A DNA stretch of 64,000 bases from Nitrospirota bacterium (GCA_021840255.1 JAKBYX010000001.1:310001-374000); one strand, 5' to 3'. Numbered from the stretch's first letter, positions 26,858 through 36,326 are shown. Program-made: numbers and translations. Notes: generated from the letters alone by a model not told the origin.

Positions 26858-28030
26858 ATGATAAAGGTTGAGTTTGCCGAGAGGCTTCGCCATCTGCCGC
26901 CCTACCTGTTTGCCGAGATAGACAGGCTCAAGCGGGAAGAGGTCAAAAAGGGGGCCGATCTCATAGATCTGAGCATCGGGGACCCGGATCTGCCAACGCC
27001 TGAACACATTGTCGCCTCTCTTAAAGAGGCAGCCGGGAGACCTGAAAATCACCGTTATCCCTCCTATGAGGGCATGCCTTCGTTCAGGCAGGCAGTGGCC
27101 CAATGGTACAAGAGGCGCTTCGATGTTTCCCTGGACCCTCAGGCGGAGGTCCTTTCGCTCATAGGCTCCAAGGAGGGCATCGGGCATATACCTCTTGCGT
27201 TTGCCGGCCCTGGCGACGTAGTGCTCTATACCTCTCCGGGCTATCCCGTTTATCCGGTGGGGGCGCTTTTTGCCGGCGCACAGGGCTATCCCCTGCCGCT
27301 CCTGGAGGCCAACGGTTTCCTGCCAGACCTTGAAGCGGTCCCGGCGGATATACTCAAGCGCTCAAAACTCCTTTTTATCAACTATCCCAACAACCCCACA
27401 GGGGCGACCGCGGATATGGAGTTTTTCAGGAAAGTGGTAGAGTTCGCCGGCAGGCACAATATTATCGTTTGCCATGACGCCGCCTATTCGGAGATATATT
27501 ATGACGGAAGGAAACCGGCCAGCTTTCTCCAGACGCCTGGGGCAAAGGAAGTGGGCATAGAGTTCCATTCGCTGTCAAAGACCTACAACATGACCGGCTG
27601 GAGGCTGGGTTTTGCGGTTGGTCACAGCGAAGTGCTGGCGGGCCTTGGGAAGATAAAGACGAACCTGGATTCTGGCGTTTTCCAGGCGGTCCAGGAGGCG
27701 GGCATTACGGCGCTTAACACCGGAGACGCGGAGCTCTCCGGCATCAGGCAGACCTACCAGGAAAGAAGAGACGCCCTTTACGCCGGACTCACCGGGCAGG
27801 GTATCCATGTAATAAAGCCCGGGGCCGCATTCTATCTGTGGGCCGGATGCCCGAAGGGGGTTTTTTCTGATTCCCGTTCCTTCGCAAAACACCTCCTTGA
27901 AAAGGCGGGCGTCGTGGCCACTCCCGGCGTGGGCTTCGGCCAGCCGGGGGAGGGATACATCCGTTTTGCGCTCACCGTGCCGGTCGACAGGATCGGCGAG
28001 GCGGTGCAACGGATAGCTAAGGTCCTCTAG
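26858..28030 (+). CDS. dapL: LL-diaminopimelate aminotransferase
   Basis: A 390-residue PLP fold I aminotransferase: GADLIDLSIGDPDLPTP, NYPNNPTGA, and the PLP lysine in EFHSLSKTYNMTGWRLGFAVG. FHSLSKTYNMTGWR is characteristic of DapL-type enzymes. It converts tetrahydrodipicolinate to LL-diaminopimelate in one step, for lysine and peptidoglycan, and is common in plants, Chlamydiae, Nitrospirota and some Desulfobacterota. GGGAGG about 16 nt upstream of ATG 26858 is a weak ribosome binding site. folK follows 31 nt later. Confidence 0.9.
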   Translation: MIKVEFAERLRHLPPYLFAEIDRLKREEVKKGADLIDLSIGDPDLPTPEHIVASLKEAAGRPENHRYPSYEGMPSFRQAVAQWYKRRFDVSLDPQAEVLSLIGSKEGIGHIPLAFAGPGDVVLYTSPGYPVYPVGALFAGAQGYPLPLLEANGFLPDLEAVPADILKRSKLLFINYPNNPTGATADMEFFRKVVEFAGRHNIIVCHDAAYSEIYYDGRKPASFLQTPGAKEVGIEFHSLSKTYNMTGWRLGFAVGHSEVLAGLGKIKTNLDSGVFQAVQEAGITALNTGDAELSGIRQTYQERRDALYAGLTGQGIHVIKPGAAFYLWAGCPKGVFSDSRSFAKHLLEKAGVVATPGVGFGQPGEGYIRFALTVPVDRIGEAVQRIAKVL

Positions 28031-28061
28031 TCCGGAAGGTTGAACAAAAAAGGCCGCCCTT

Positions 28062-28583
28062 TTGCCGACCGCTTACATTGGCATAGGTTCAAACCTTGGC
28101 AACAGGCTTGAAAATTGCCTCAAGGCGCTTGACCTGCTCGAACGGCGGGGCATAAGGGTAACGGCCCTCTCCAGCCCCTATGAGACAAAGCCCTGGGGGA
28201 TGGACAGGCCGGAAATAGAGCATCCCGGCATGGTGGCGGGCCAGCCCGACTTCATAAACATGGCCGCCAGGATCGAGACTGATTTGGGAAAAAATCCCTT
28301 GGCCCTGCTTGAGACCCTTCAGGAAGTGGAGCGGGAGATGGGGCGGGTGCGCAGGGAGAAATGGGGCCCGAGGATCATCGATCTGGACATACTTCTATAC
28401 GGGGATGAGGTAGTAGATATTCCGGATGGGCCGGAAGGCAGGCTTAAGGTGCCGCACCCGCTCATGCACTTAAGAGAGTTTGTCCTCAAGCCGCTCGCGG
28501 AGATAGCCCCGCAGGCCATCCACCCGGTTTTTAAAAAAACCATCTCGCAGCTTCTTGCGGAAAAATTGCCTGAAGGCAGCTAG
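28062..28583 (+). CDS. folK: 2-amino-4-hydroxy-6-hydroxymethyldihydropteridine pyrophosphokinase
   Basis: A 173-residue HPPK: IGIGSNLGNRLENCL at the N-terminus and EREMGRVRREKWGPRIIDLDILLYGD with the metal-binding DLDILL motif. It transfers pyrophosphate to the pterin in folate synthesis. It starts at TTG 28062 just after dapL. Cotranscription with dapL is likely. Confidence 0.93.
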   Translation: MPTAYIGIGSNLGNRLENCLKALDLLERRGIRVTALSSPYETKPWGMDRPEIEHPGMVAGQPDFINMAARIETDLGKNPLALLETLQEVEREMGRVRREKWGPRIIDLDILLYGDEVVDIPDGPEGRLKVPHPLMHLREFVLKPLAEIAPQAIHPVFKKTISQLLAEKLPEGS

Positions 28584-29485
28584 GCATCTGGACGGCTGCC
28601 GTCCATATGCACACATACCCGGTTTCTGCCGCCTTCTTTGGCCATGTATAGCGCCCTGTCCGCCTGCCGTATAAGCGCTTCCGGGGCGGGGTCGCCCGTT
28701 TCGAATGTGGCCACTCCAATGCTGATGGTGACGGAAGACAGCGGCGAACCGTCACAAAGAAGCTCTGCGTCCTGCACCGCCTGCCTGGCCCTTTCCCCAA
28801 CGGCAGCGGCGGTGCCACTGGATGTATTGGACATCATCACAATAAATTCTTCGCCCCCGTATCTGCCTGCGATATCGTTTCTGCGCACCGTGGACAATAC
28901 TATCTTCGCAATTTTCGCCAGAACCTCGTCTCCGCAGCGGTGGCCGTAAGTGTCGTTGATCTTTTTGAAAAAATCGATATCCAGCATCATGAGCGACAGG
29001 GGCTCGCCGTAGCTAAGGGACCAGGACAACTCCTCCACCAGCCTGTCCATGAAAAAGCCGCGGTTATAAAGCCCCGTAAGGCAGTCCCGGTCCATTGCGA
29101 ACTCAAGCTCCCTTGTCTTATTCCTGATGTAGGTGATATTTTTGAGCCGCGCTATGACCTCTTCCTTGAAATAGGGCCTGCAGATGTAGTCGTAAGCCCC
29201 CAGCAGGTAGCCTTTTGACAGTCTCTTTTGCGCCCTCCCCGCGCTGATAAGGATCACGGGCATATCCACCGTGGACGGGGCGGATTTCAATTTCTTCAGC
29301 ACCCCGAAGCAGCGGCCGCCGGTTGCATTTACGGAGAGGAATAAAACATCGGGAGATTCGCTATAGACCTTGCCCAGAACATCGCCGCCTTCTTCCACAA
29401 AGCAACACTCGTAGCCCTCGTCCGTGAGCATCTTCCCAAGGATTTGTTTTGTCTCAACAGCGGTATCGGCAATGAGCACTTTCAT
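28580..29485 (-). CDS. diguanylate cyclase with a degenerate receiver domain
   Basis: About 301 residues. The N-terminal 120 residues have a receiver fold (KVLIADTAVETKQILGKML), but the phospho-acceptor position reads FLSVNATGG (Ser for Asp) and the conserved Lys is replaced in YICRPYFKEE. The C-terminal GGDEF domain is complete, with FKKINDTYGHRCGDE and the active GRYGGEEFIVMM motif. It should make cyclic di-GMP, but phosphorylation is unlikely. An ATG at 29485 is chosen over an upstream TTG. Its stop overlaps the folK end (28580-28583), convergent. Confidence 0.85.
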   Translation of the reverse strand: MKVLIADTAVETKQILGKMLTDEGYECCFVEEGGDVLGKVYSESPDVLFLSVNATGGRCFGVLKKLKSAPSTVDMPVILISAGRAQKRLSKGYLLGAYDYICRPYFKEEVIARLKNITYIRNKTRELEFAMDRDCLTGLYNRGFFMDRLVEELSWSLSYGEPLSLMMLDIDFFKKINDTYGHRCGDEVLAKIAKIVLSTVRRNDIAGRYGGEEFIVMMSNTSSGTAAAVGERARQAVQDAELLCDGSPLSSVTISIGVATFETGDPAPEALIRQADRALYMAKEGGRNRVCVHMDGSRPDA

Positions 29486-29576
29486 AGATCGATTATTGCA
29501 GCCAAAACAAAAAGCTCCGGGGTGCAATCTGCGGCATTATAACAGATTTTTGATTTAAAATTAAAAACGGGATGCC

Positions 29577-30311
29577 TTATTTGCCCATTACCAGGATGGC
29601 GGCAAACACCAGCACCTTTGCCGTAGACAGAAGACCGATCTGCCTGAATTTTTCCTTCTTTTCGCGCCGTTTAACAGCTGACCAGACATCCTCCGCCAGC
29701 GGCAGAAAAGCCAGAAGCACCGGATGTCCAAGCGCGGCGCCGGCAAGGCCCGCCAAAAGGAGCGCCCCTGAATAAACGGCCCCGATGGGCCTGTACCTTT
29801 TCAATCCTGGATACCTCACCCTGAAGCAGCTGGCGAAATAGAACAGGGAAAACATCGCCCAAAGATATAAGTGCTTCCCGATGCCGCCCGTAACAGACGA
29901 GGAGATAACGGCCACTTGGCCCATGATGGCCATGCCGAAGCCCTCCGCGTATATGGGAGGAAATTTTTTACTTTTCCCGTCCTTCCCGAAATAATAATTA
30001 AGCGCAAAAAGGAGCGCCCCTGCAGCGTAAAGGAGACCCAAAGACGGATAAAGCCAGGCGGAATAGGCGAGCCCGGCAAACCCTGGCAGCGCCAGCATGG
30101 CCAGATCGGGCAGCCGGTCCAGGTTGCTGCTTCTTATCATATTGACCGCCGGGGTTTTTACGAGGAGCAAAAGCGTGAGCGACACGAATACTATAGCCGT
30201 TATCATTCTTGGGCCGCCAGATACCAGCACACCCGCTGCGAACGCCGCCAGGAACATTATCCATGAACCCGGTTCTTTTGTATAAGAAATGGGGTTTTTG
30301 TTTTTATTCAT
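29577..30311 (-). CDS. YwiC-like integral membrane protein
   Basis: About 244 residues with eight or so hydrophobic segments and the YwiC family opening YTKEPGSWIMFLAAFAAGVL. Function is unknown in this family; some members sit with heme or quinone genes. An ATG at 30311 removes a shaky upstream extension and yields MNKNKNPIS, another A-rich N-terminus. Confidence 0.7.
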   Translation of the reverse strand: MNKNKNPISYTKEPGSWIMFLAAFAAGVLVSGGPRMITAIVFVSLTLLLLVKTPAVNMIRSSNLDRLPDLAMLALPGFAGLAYSAWLYPSLGLLYAAGALLFALNYYFGKDGKSKKFPPIYAEGFGMAIMGQVAVISSSVTGGIGKHLYLWAMFSLFYFASCFRVRYPGLKRYRPIGAVYSGALLLAGLAGAALGHPVLLAFLPLAEDVWSAVKRREKKEKFRQIGLLSTAKVLVFAAILVMGK

Positions 30312-30470
30312 TATGGGATGCTTGAGCCTTCGTCTGATAGGAGAGCCCTGCACCGGTCATCTGCCCAGCCTCTTTGCTGTGCGGTAAAGTTTTTGATTTG
30401 CCATCATTTCCCTTTTTACCTCTGCTTTATGGCCTGTTTTAGTATATCGCCTCGGGGCGGAAATGGGTGT

Positions 30471-30998
30471 ATGATGGAAATCATAGAATCGCAATCCACC
30501 CTCAAAAAGGAGGGGAAGACCCTGCCCCATTTCGGGCTCATAAACGAAGATGCGCTGGGCCCTGTGAAAGGCCCGCTGATGAGGGCGAAGCTCCACATAA
30601 GGGGGGCAAGGCGAAGGTTTGAGCGCGGCCAGATAACCGATGGCATCCTGGCCCTTTACGATGCCCTCTGCTCGGCCATGGACTGGTATATCGCGGCGCC
30701 GGAACGCCGCAGGGGCCTTGTGGTGAAAGAAGGCGACGACCTGATGAACGATGAAAGCCTGTACAGGGTCCTCGTGCGATCGAGCGTCCTGGACGGCTCA
30801 TTCAACTATCAGGAAATGAGCTCCCTTGTAATGAAGGCCCTCGACAAGGACATACAGGAGTCCACCTCTGAGTTTGACTGGAGGGAATTCATGAAAAAAA
30901 CGGAGACGGTCTTTACTGCGCTTGGAGTAATGCCCTTCGATGAAAAAACGCTTCCTGAGGAAAGACCCGAACCCTTTCTGAAAAGACCGGGCCAATAA
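30471..30998 (+). CDS. hypothetical protein, possibly HEPN-like
   Basis: A 175-residue soluble, charged protein starting MMEIIESQSTLKKEG. A region resembling HEPN domains (ARRRFERGQITDGILALYDAL) is followed by conserved-looking segments SVLDGSFNYQEMSSL and EFDWREFMKKTE. No catalytic HEPN RxxxxH motif is clear, so this is only a similarity of pattern. It is divergent from the YwiC-like gene and followed by a repeat-filled spacer. Confidence 0.55.
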   Translation: MMEIIESQSTLKKEGKTLPHFGLINEDALGPVKGPLMRAKLHIRGARRRFERGQITDGILALYDALCSAMDWYIAAPERRRGLVVKEGDDLMNDESLYRVLVRSSVLDGSFNYQEMSSLVMKALDKDIQESTSEFDWREFMKKTETVFTALGVMPFDEKTLPEERPEPFLKRPGQ

Positions 30999-31083
30999 AA
31001 ATTGATCTCTTCAGGTATTTATTTATTCCTGTGGGCACTTTACTTCATTATTTTTTTATAACCCACCCTCCCGCCATTTCCTG

Positions 31084-31102
31084 TATGGGGCTTCGCCCCA
31101 TA
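31084..31102. repeat. stable CTTCG-loop hairpin
   Basis: TATGGGG-CTTCG-CCCCATA, a 7-bp perfect stem with an unusually stable loop. No T-run follows. It lies in the spacer after the hypothetical gene at 30471 and may block exonucleases at the 3' end of that mRNA. Confidence 0.5.
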
Positions 31103-31167
31103 CCCCATTCAAAAAACGAAAAGAAGGCAAACAAGAAACGGCGGGAAAAAAATCATGGAAGCGCAAA

Positions 31168-31312
31168 GGGGGGCGGATGGTGTGAGCGCAGCGGGTGACG
31201 CGGGCGCGTAACACAGCGCTGCAGCAACTGGAAAAACCTGGCGCGGCATGCTCGGCATGCAGCCTAACCAGATGAGACGGCGCTTAGCGGAGCGAATGCC
31301 GTCCGCCCCCCC
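31168..31312. repeat. intergenic repeat, copy B, with terminal inverted repeats (MITE-like)
   Basis: Starts GGGGGGCGGATGG and ends CCGTCCGCCCCCC, inverted relative to copy A at 23987-24151. Shared internal blocks include GGTGTGAGCGCAGCG and GGAGCGAATGCC. It is about 145 bp against 165 for copy A. The 30999-31327 spacer holds no gene. Confidence 0.7.
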
Positions 31313-31327
31313 AGCCCCCCGGTTTTT

Positions 31328-32047
31328 TCAGGCAGGGAACAGCCTTGGCAAAATGGAATAAAGCTCCGCGTAGCTGTTAAAGGAGGCCTCGGGGCTCAAG
31401 CCGCCGAAGGGCCCTGGTCCCCTTCCAAAAAGCACGCACCTGATGCCTGCGTTTCTTGCCCCCTGCAGGTCCCTCTCCGGGCTGTCGCCTATGTAAATGC
31501 AGTCTTCCGGCCGGACCTTCAGCTCCTTCATGGCTGCTTCAAAGGGCCTGGGGTCTGGTTTCCTGTGCCCTATGCGGCTGGAAAGTATAATTGATCGAAA
31601 ATAGCTTTCCAGGCCCAGCATTGCAAGCTCGGGCTCCGCAAAAGGCCACTGGGCATCGGAGACAAGGGCAGTCAGAAAATTTTCAGATGCCTCCTCAAGG
31701 AAGCCCTTCACACCCGGGAAAAGCCCAAACCTCCGCATGGTCAGGCTCCTGAAAAGGACTGTGGCCGAAAACACCACCTCCGGAGGGAATTTTTTGCCCT
31801 TTTCCCCATGCCTTTGCATTATGCTTTTGAATATCTCAAAGACGTCCACTTCCCTGTGGATATCCGCCCGTAGCCACAGGCTGACCTCCCCGAAATAGGC
31901 GGCCTTCAGGTCCTCAGGGCCGATCCTTACCTGGTAATAAGAGAGATATTTGGACAAGGCTGAATAGACGGAAAGGTCTTCTTCGTTTGTCTCTATATCT
32001 ATGAGAGTGCCGTAAAGGTCAAAGAGCACTGCGCCCCTTTTTTTCAT
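31328..32047 (-). CDS. HAD-superfamily hydrolase
   Basis: A 239-residue HAD enzyme: motif I FDLYGTL (nucleophile Asp; the usual second Asp is Tyr, as in dehalogenase-type members), motif II LVSDAQ (Ser/Asp variant), lysine in GHRKPDP, and motif IV IYIGDSPERDLQGARNAG. It may be a phosphatase or haloacid-type hydrolase; the missing general acid argues against a normal phosphatase. A phosphorylase gene lies 203 nt away in the divergent direction. Confidence 0.82.
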   Translation of the reverse strand: MKKRGAVLFDLYGTLIDIETNEEDLSVYSALSKYLSYYQVRIGPEDLKAAYFGEVSLWLRADIHREVDVFEIFKSIMQRHGEKGKKFPPEVVFSATVLFRSLTMRRFGLFPGVKGFLEEASENFLTALVSDAQWPFAEPELAMLGLESYFRSIILSSRIGHRKPDPRPFEAAMKELKVRPEDCIYIGDSPERDLQGARNAGIRCVLFGRGPGPFGGLSPEASFNSYAELYSILPRLFPA

Positions 32048-32097
32048 TTGCCCCCTTTTGGTAGTTGCCGGACGATGACGGCTTTCTCTTTTTAGGT

Positions 32098-32128
32098 CTT
32101 TTTGACTTTTTGACTTTTTGACTTTTGC
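32098..32128. repeat. tandem CTTTTTGA octamer repeat
   Basis: Three perfect CTTTTTGA units from 32098 to 32121, with a partial fourth. It lies between the divergent HAD and glucan phosphorylase genes. Similar pyrimidine-rich tracts recur at many gene edges here. Confidence 0.65.
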
Positions 32129-32250
32129 CTTTTCATACAGATTTTATCAAACGAGTCTTACTTTTATTCGTTTTCCGCTATAGAATTTATTTGTATAAAA
32201 AAAGATGGTTGAACCTGAGGCATGCTGACCAAAAAGGAGGGCATTTTACT

Positions 32251-34404
32251 GTGGACGGACTGAAGAGACTACCCATCGAGGCGCCGGACCGGATCTCGGG
32301 CATCGCGGCTCTTGCCTTTAACATGTGGTGGGGCTGGCATCCCGAAGCCAGGATGCTCTTTAAGAGACTGAGCCGGGCGGAATGGAAACTCTCCGGACAC
32401 AATCCGGTAAAGATGCTGACCGAGATAGACAGAAAAACCCTCGATGACGCCTCAAAAGACCAGGACTTTCTTGCGCATTACGACCGGGTGATGGAGCGGT
32501 TCCGTGAGGAAGTGGAAAACGGCGGAGGCAAATGGTTCTCGCAAAACGTCTGCGACCCGGAAGCCTTGCCCATAGCCTTTTTCTCAGCGGAATACGGCTT
32601 GCACCGCTCGCTGCCTTTTTACGCCGGGGGGCTTGGTTTTCTGGCCGGGGATTTCCTGAAGGAAAGCAGCGACCTCGGCCTGCCGTTGACGGCCGTGGGG
32701 TTTATGTATCCGGAGGGCTATCTGCGCCAAAAGATTTCCCTGAGCGGCTGGCAGGAGAACCTGGATGAGCCCCTGGACAGGGCGGGTGCGGCCATATCGA
32801 AGGTGACGGATGAAAAAGGCAGGCCGCTTCTTGTGAAGGTGCCTGTAATAGAGCCGCCTATCTATGTGGAGGTCTGGAAGATAGAGGTAGGCAAAATCCC
32901 GTTGTACCTGATAGACACGGACATAGAGGCCAATGACCCCTGGAACCGCAGGATATCGGCCCACCTCTATACAGGCAACATCGAGCAGCGCCTGAGGCAG
33001 GAGATCGTGCTTGGTATAGGGGGAAGCGCGGTGCTTGCCGCCATGGGCCTCAGGCACCCGGTCCTCCACCTGAACGAAGGCCATCCCGCCTTCGCCATAA
33101 TGGAAAGGATAAGGGAAGGGGTATCCGCGGGCACACGCTTCAGCGACGCCCTCCGGAATATTAAAGAAACGACAGTCTTTACCACGCACACCCCCGTTGC
33201 CGCCGGGACGGACGTCTTCCCCTTTGAGCTCATGGAAAAATATTTCAGCCCCTACTGGCCCGCCCTGGGGCTGGACCGCGAAAGTTTCTTCGATCTGGGA
33301 ATGAACCCGGCGGACCCCCGGGCCGGCTTCAACATGACCGTCTTTGCCCTGAAGTGCTCCTCCCACAGAAACGGGGTAAGCAAAAGACACGGGGAGATCG
33401 CCAGGCGGATGTGGCATTCCCTCTGGCCCGGCAGGCCGGAGGAGGATGTGCCCGTACGGTCGGTGACAAACGGCGTACATGTGCCCACCTGGATAGAGCC
33501 CAAAATGGAGCTGCTATTTAACAGGCACCTGGGCGAGGACTGGAAAAGCCGGCATGACCAGCCGGAGACGTGGGAGGCGGTAAGAAAGATACCGGACACA
33601 GAGCTGTGGAACACCCATTACTGGCTTAAGATGAAGCTCATCATGAGGATAATGGAGAGAGCGCGGGAAAGGTGGATCGAGAACGGGCCGGATGCCCGGG
33701 TGGTGCTTGCCGAAGGCGTTTTCCTGGACCCTAATGCCCTCACCATAGGGTTTGCCCGCAGGTTCACAACTTACAAGAGGGCATCCCTCGTACTGAGCGA
33801 CACCGAAAGGCTCAAGCGCCTGCTTAATAACAAGTGGATGCCCGTTCAGATAATATTTGCGGGCAAGGCGCATCCCGCGGATGACGCCGGAAAGCACATA
33901 CTCCAGCAGGTCTTTACCGCCGCAAGCGACCCGGCCTTCGGGGGCCGCATCGCATTCGTTGAGGAATATGATGAGCAGTTCGCCCAGTATATGGTCCACG
34001 GCGTGGACCTGTGGCTGAATACGCCGCTTCCGCCGCTTGAGGCAAGCGGCACAAGCGGCATGAAAGCGGCCCTGAACGGCGTGCCCAATTTAAGTATCCC
34101 GGACGGATGGTGGCTGGAAGGCTACAACGGGAAAAACGGCTGGGCCTTTGGGACAACAGAGAAGGACGAAACCAAAAACAGCCGGCAGAGGGACGCTGAA
34201 GACGCCGCCGCGCTATATGATATCCTTGAGAGCCTCATCATACCCCTTTTCTATCGAATGAACAGCGACGGGATATCAAAGGGTTGGGTGCAGGTGATGA
34301 AGGAAGCCATTATCAGCGCCGGCCCCGGTTTTTCCGCAAGGAGGATGGTCAAGGAGTACGCAACCAAGTTTTATGAAAAATGCCTGCTGGCCGTGGCTGG
34401 CTGA
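32251..34404 (+). CDS. glgP: alpha-glucan phosphorylase (short GlgP type)
   Basis: About 717 residues of glycosyltransferase family 35 in the short GlgP form, with an N-terminal extension domain (FNMWWGWHPEARMLFKRL), FFSAEYGLHRSLPFYAGGLG, EGHPAF, and the PLP-lysine motif EASGTSGMKAALNG. It releases glucose-1-phosphate from glycogen or maltodextrin. GTG 32251 is preferred: AAAGGAGG lies 10 nt before it, while the frame extends further upstream through an unlikely region. The HAD gene lies divergently upstream. Confidence 0.92.
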   Translation: MDGLKRLPIEAPDRISGIAALAFNMWWGWHPEARMLFKRLSRAEWKLSGHNPVKMLTEIDRKTLDDASKDQDFLAHYDRVMERFREEVENGGGKWFSQNVCDPEALPIAFFSAEYGLHRSLPFYAGGLGFLAGDFLKESSDLGLPLTAVGFMYPEGYLRQKISLSGWQENLDEPLDRAGAAISKVTDEKGRPLLVKVPVIEPPIYVEVWKIEVGKIPLYLIDTDIEANDPWNRRISAHLYTGNIEQRLRQEIVLGIGGSAVLAAMGLRHPVLHLNEGHPAFAIMERIREGVSAGTRFSDALRNIKETTVFTTHTPVAAGTDVFPFELMEKYFSPYWPALGLDRESFFDLGMNPADPRAGFNMTVFALKCSSHRNGVSKRHGEIARRMWHSLWPGRPEEDVPVRSVTNGVHVPTWIEPKMELLFNRHLGEDWKSRHDQPETWEAVRKIPDTELWNTHYWLKMKLIMRIMERARERWIENGPDARVVLAEGVFLDPNALTIGFARRFTTYKRASLVLSDTERLKRLLNNKWMPVQIIFAGKAHPADDAGKHILQQVFTAASDPAFGGRIAFVEEYDEQFAQYMVHGVDLWLNTPLPPLEASGTSGMKAALNGVPNLSIPDGWWLEGYNGKNGWAFGTTEKDETKNSRQRDAEDAAALYDILESLIIPLFYRMNSDGISKGWVQVMKEAIISAGPGFSARRMVKEYATKFYEKCLLAVAG

Positions 34405-34550
34405 GAGCCCGGACCTTATAAAATAACGACCCTCATAAAATAAAATGAGCTGAAAAACCGTCTGCCTCTCAGAGGCCCCTGTCCTGCTTTTCTGGCCCGC
34501 CTGCTGACCATTATTCATCCCAATGCCCTTTCTTTGACATCTTAATTTAC

Positions 34551-34585
34551 GACAAAATTGTATGATAGTGACAAAATTGTGTGAT
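34551..34585 (+). promoter_or_regulatory. two direct copies of an ACAA-N2-TTGT operator-like sequence upstream of glnK
   Basis: GACAAAATTGTATGAT at 34551-34566 and GACAAAATTGTGTGAT at 34570-34585 lie 19 bp apart, about two helix turns. Each contains an inverted ACAA-N2-TTGT. They sit 130-165 nt before glnK in a gene-free spacer (34405-34716) with a pyrimidine-rich tract nearer the start. No clear sigma54 box is seen. Confidence 0.5.
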
Positions 34586-34716
34586 TTTTTTTAATATTTC
34601 ATACTGAAAAATTTGGGGAAAGCATCTTTGAAGGTTTTTCCCCTTTTTTTGCTTTTTGTTTTTTTCTTTTTTGACTTTAATGTTTTTGAGTAAATCCATA
34701 AGGGGGAATTAATGGA

Positions 34717-35055
34717 ATGAAGATGGTTACCGCTATTATCAAGCACACCAGGTTTGAGGTTGTCCGCAAGGCGCTTATGGAAGCCGGCGTGCTTGGGATG
34801 ACCACGACGGAGGTGCGGGGGTTCGGCAGGCAAAAGGGTTTCAAGGAGGTGTACCGGGGGATGGAATATGAGGTCAGGTTCCTTCCGAAGGTAAAGATAG
34901 AGGTGGCCGTATCGGATGATAAACTGCAGGCCGTGGTAAACGCCATTGAGGAATCGGCCAAGACCGGAGATGTGGGCGATGGAAAGATATTCGTCACCGA
35001 TTTAAAGGAGTGCATAAGGATCAGGACCGGGGAAAGGGGAGAGGAGGCTCTATAA
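34717..35055 (+). CDS. glnK: nitrogen regulatory PII protein
   Basis: A 112-residue PII protein: GFGRQKGFKEVYRGMEYEVRFLPKVKIEV with the T-loop Tyr51 uridylylation site, and GDGKIFVTDLKECIRIRTGE. It senses 2-oxoglutarate and ATP and controls the ammonium channel. It overlaps no gene but ends 4 nt before amtB, a typical glnK-amtB pair. Confidence 0.96.
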   Translation: MKMVTAIIKHTRFEVVRKALMEAGVLGMTTTEVRGFGRQKGFKEVYRGMEYEVRFLPKVKIEVAVSDDKLQAVVNAIEESAKTGDVGDGKIFVTDLKECIRIRTGERGEEAL

Positions 35056-35059
35056 AAAG

Positions 35060-36283
35060 ATGATAAACACTGGAGATACCGCATGGATGCTTGTATCCAC
35101 GGCGCTCGTTATGCTGATGACCCCGGGGCTTGCCTTGTTCTACGGCGGGATGGTGCGCAGAAAAAATGTGCTTAGCATCCTCATGCACAGCTTTTCGGCC
35201 ATTGCCATCGTGAGCATTCAGTGGATGCTGTTTGGATATTCATTGGCCTTCGGCCCCGATATAAAAGGGGTCATCGGGAGCCTCGACTGGGCGTTCCTGA
35301 GGCATGTCGGCTTGACGCCAAACCCTGTATATGCGGCCGGGGTGCCGCATATGGCCTTCATGATCTACCAGGCGATGTTCGCCGTCATAACGCCCGCCCT
35401 CATAAGCGGGGCCTTTGCGGAAAGAATGAAGTTTTCCGCTTACGTGCTGTTTGTGGTCCTGTGGTCCACCCTGGTTTATGACCCCGTTGCGCACTGGATA
35501 TGGGCCGCCGGGGGCTGGATGAAGCAGCTTGGCGTTCTGGATTTTGCCGGAGGCCTTGTTGTGCATGCGACAAGCGGCTTTTCCGCGCTGGCGGCGGCCC
35601 TTCTTATCGGCAAAAGAAAGGGGCTTTCAAAGGAGCCCATGCCGCCCCACAACATGCCGATGACGGTGATAGGGGCTGGCCTTTTATGGTTTGGCTGGTT
35701 CGGTTTCAACGCCGGAAGCGCTCTGTCTTCCGGGCAGTTGAGCACGCTTGCCTTTGTTACCACACACGCCGCAGCCGTTACCGCCGCAGGCACCTGGATA
35801 ACTATCGAATGGCTGCACAGGGGAAGACCCACCGTATTCGGCGCGGTAACGGGCGCCGTAGCGGGACTTGCGACCATAACGCCCGCGGCAGGTTTTGTAG
35901 GCCCGGACACCGCGCTCATAATAGGGATAATCGCCGGCGGCATGTGCTATGCGGCCCTGAACCTGAAACCCGTGCTGGGTTACGACGACTCGCTGGACGC
36001 CTTCGGGGTTCACGGTGTGGGCGGGGTGACGGGGACACTGTGCGTGGGCCTTTTTGCCACGCTGGCCTTTAATCCCGCAGGGGCGAATGGCCTGTTCATG
36101 GGAAATGCCCGGCAGTTTTACGTCCAGTTGGGCGCGGTCGCGCTGGTTGCGGTATATTCGTTTCTGGCAAGCCTCGTCATCCTCAAGATCGTGGATGCCG
36201 TTACGGGGCTTCGCGTAACTGAATCCATTGAAGACAGCGGTCTCGACATAAGCCTGCACGGCGAGGAAGGCTATTACCTCTAA
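35060..36283 (+). CDS. amtB: ammonium transporter AmtB
   Basis: A 407-residue channel of eleven or so helices. Signatures include DTAWMLVSTALVMLMTPGLALFYGGM, VHATSGFSALAAALL with the first twin His, and FGVHGVGGVTGTL with the second. Transports ammonium under PII control; GlnK blocks the pore when nitrogen is plentiful. The neighbouring glnK supports this. Confidence 0.96.
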   Translation: MINTGDTAWMLVSTALVMLMTPGLALFYGGMVRRKNVLSILMHSFSAIAIVSIQWMLFGYSLAFGPDIKGVIGSLDWAFLRHVGLTPNPVYAAGVPHMAFMIYQAMFAVITPALISGAFAERMKFSAYVLFVVLWSTLVYDPVAHWIWAAGGWMKQLGVLDFAGGLVVHATSGFSALAAALLIGKRKGLSKEPMPPHNMPMTVIGAGLLWFGWFGFNAGSALSSGQLSTLAFVTTHAAAVTAAGTWITIEWLHRGRPTVFGAVTGAVAGLATITPAAGFVGPDTALIIGIIAGGMCYAALNLKPVLGYDDSLDAFGVHGVGGVTGTLCVGLFATLAFNPAGANGLFMGNARQFYVQLGAVALVAVYSFLASLVILKIVDAVTGLRVTESIEDSGLDISLHGEEGYYL

Positions 36284-36326
36284 AACTGCCCGTAAAGAGG
36301 CGGGGCCTCGAAAAAAAAGGTCCCGC

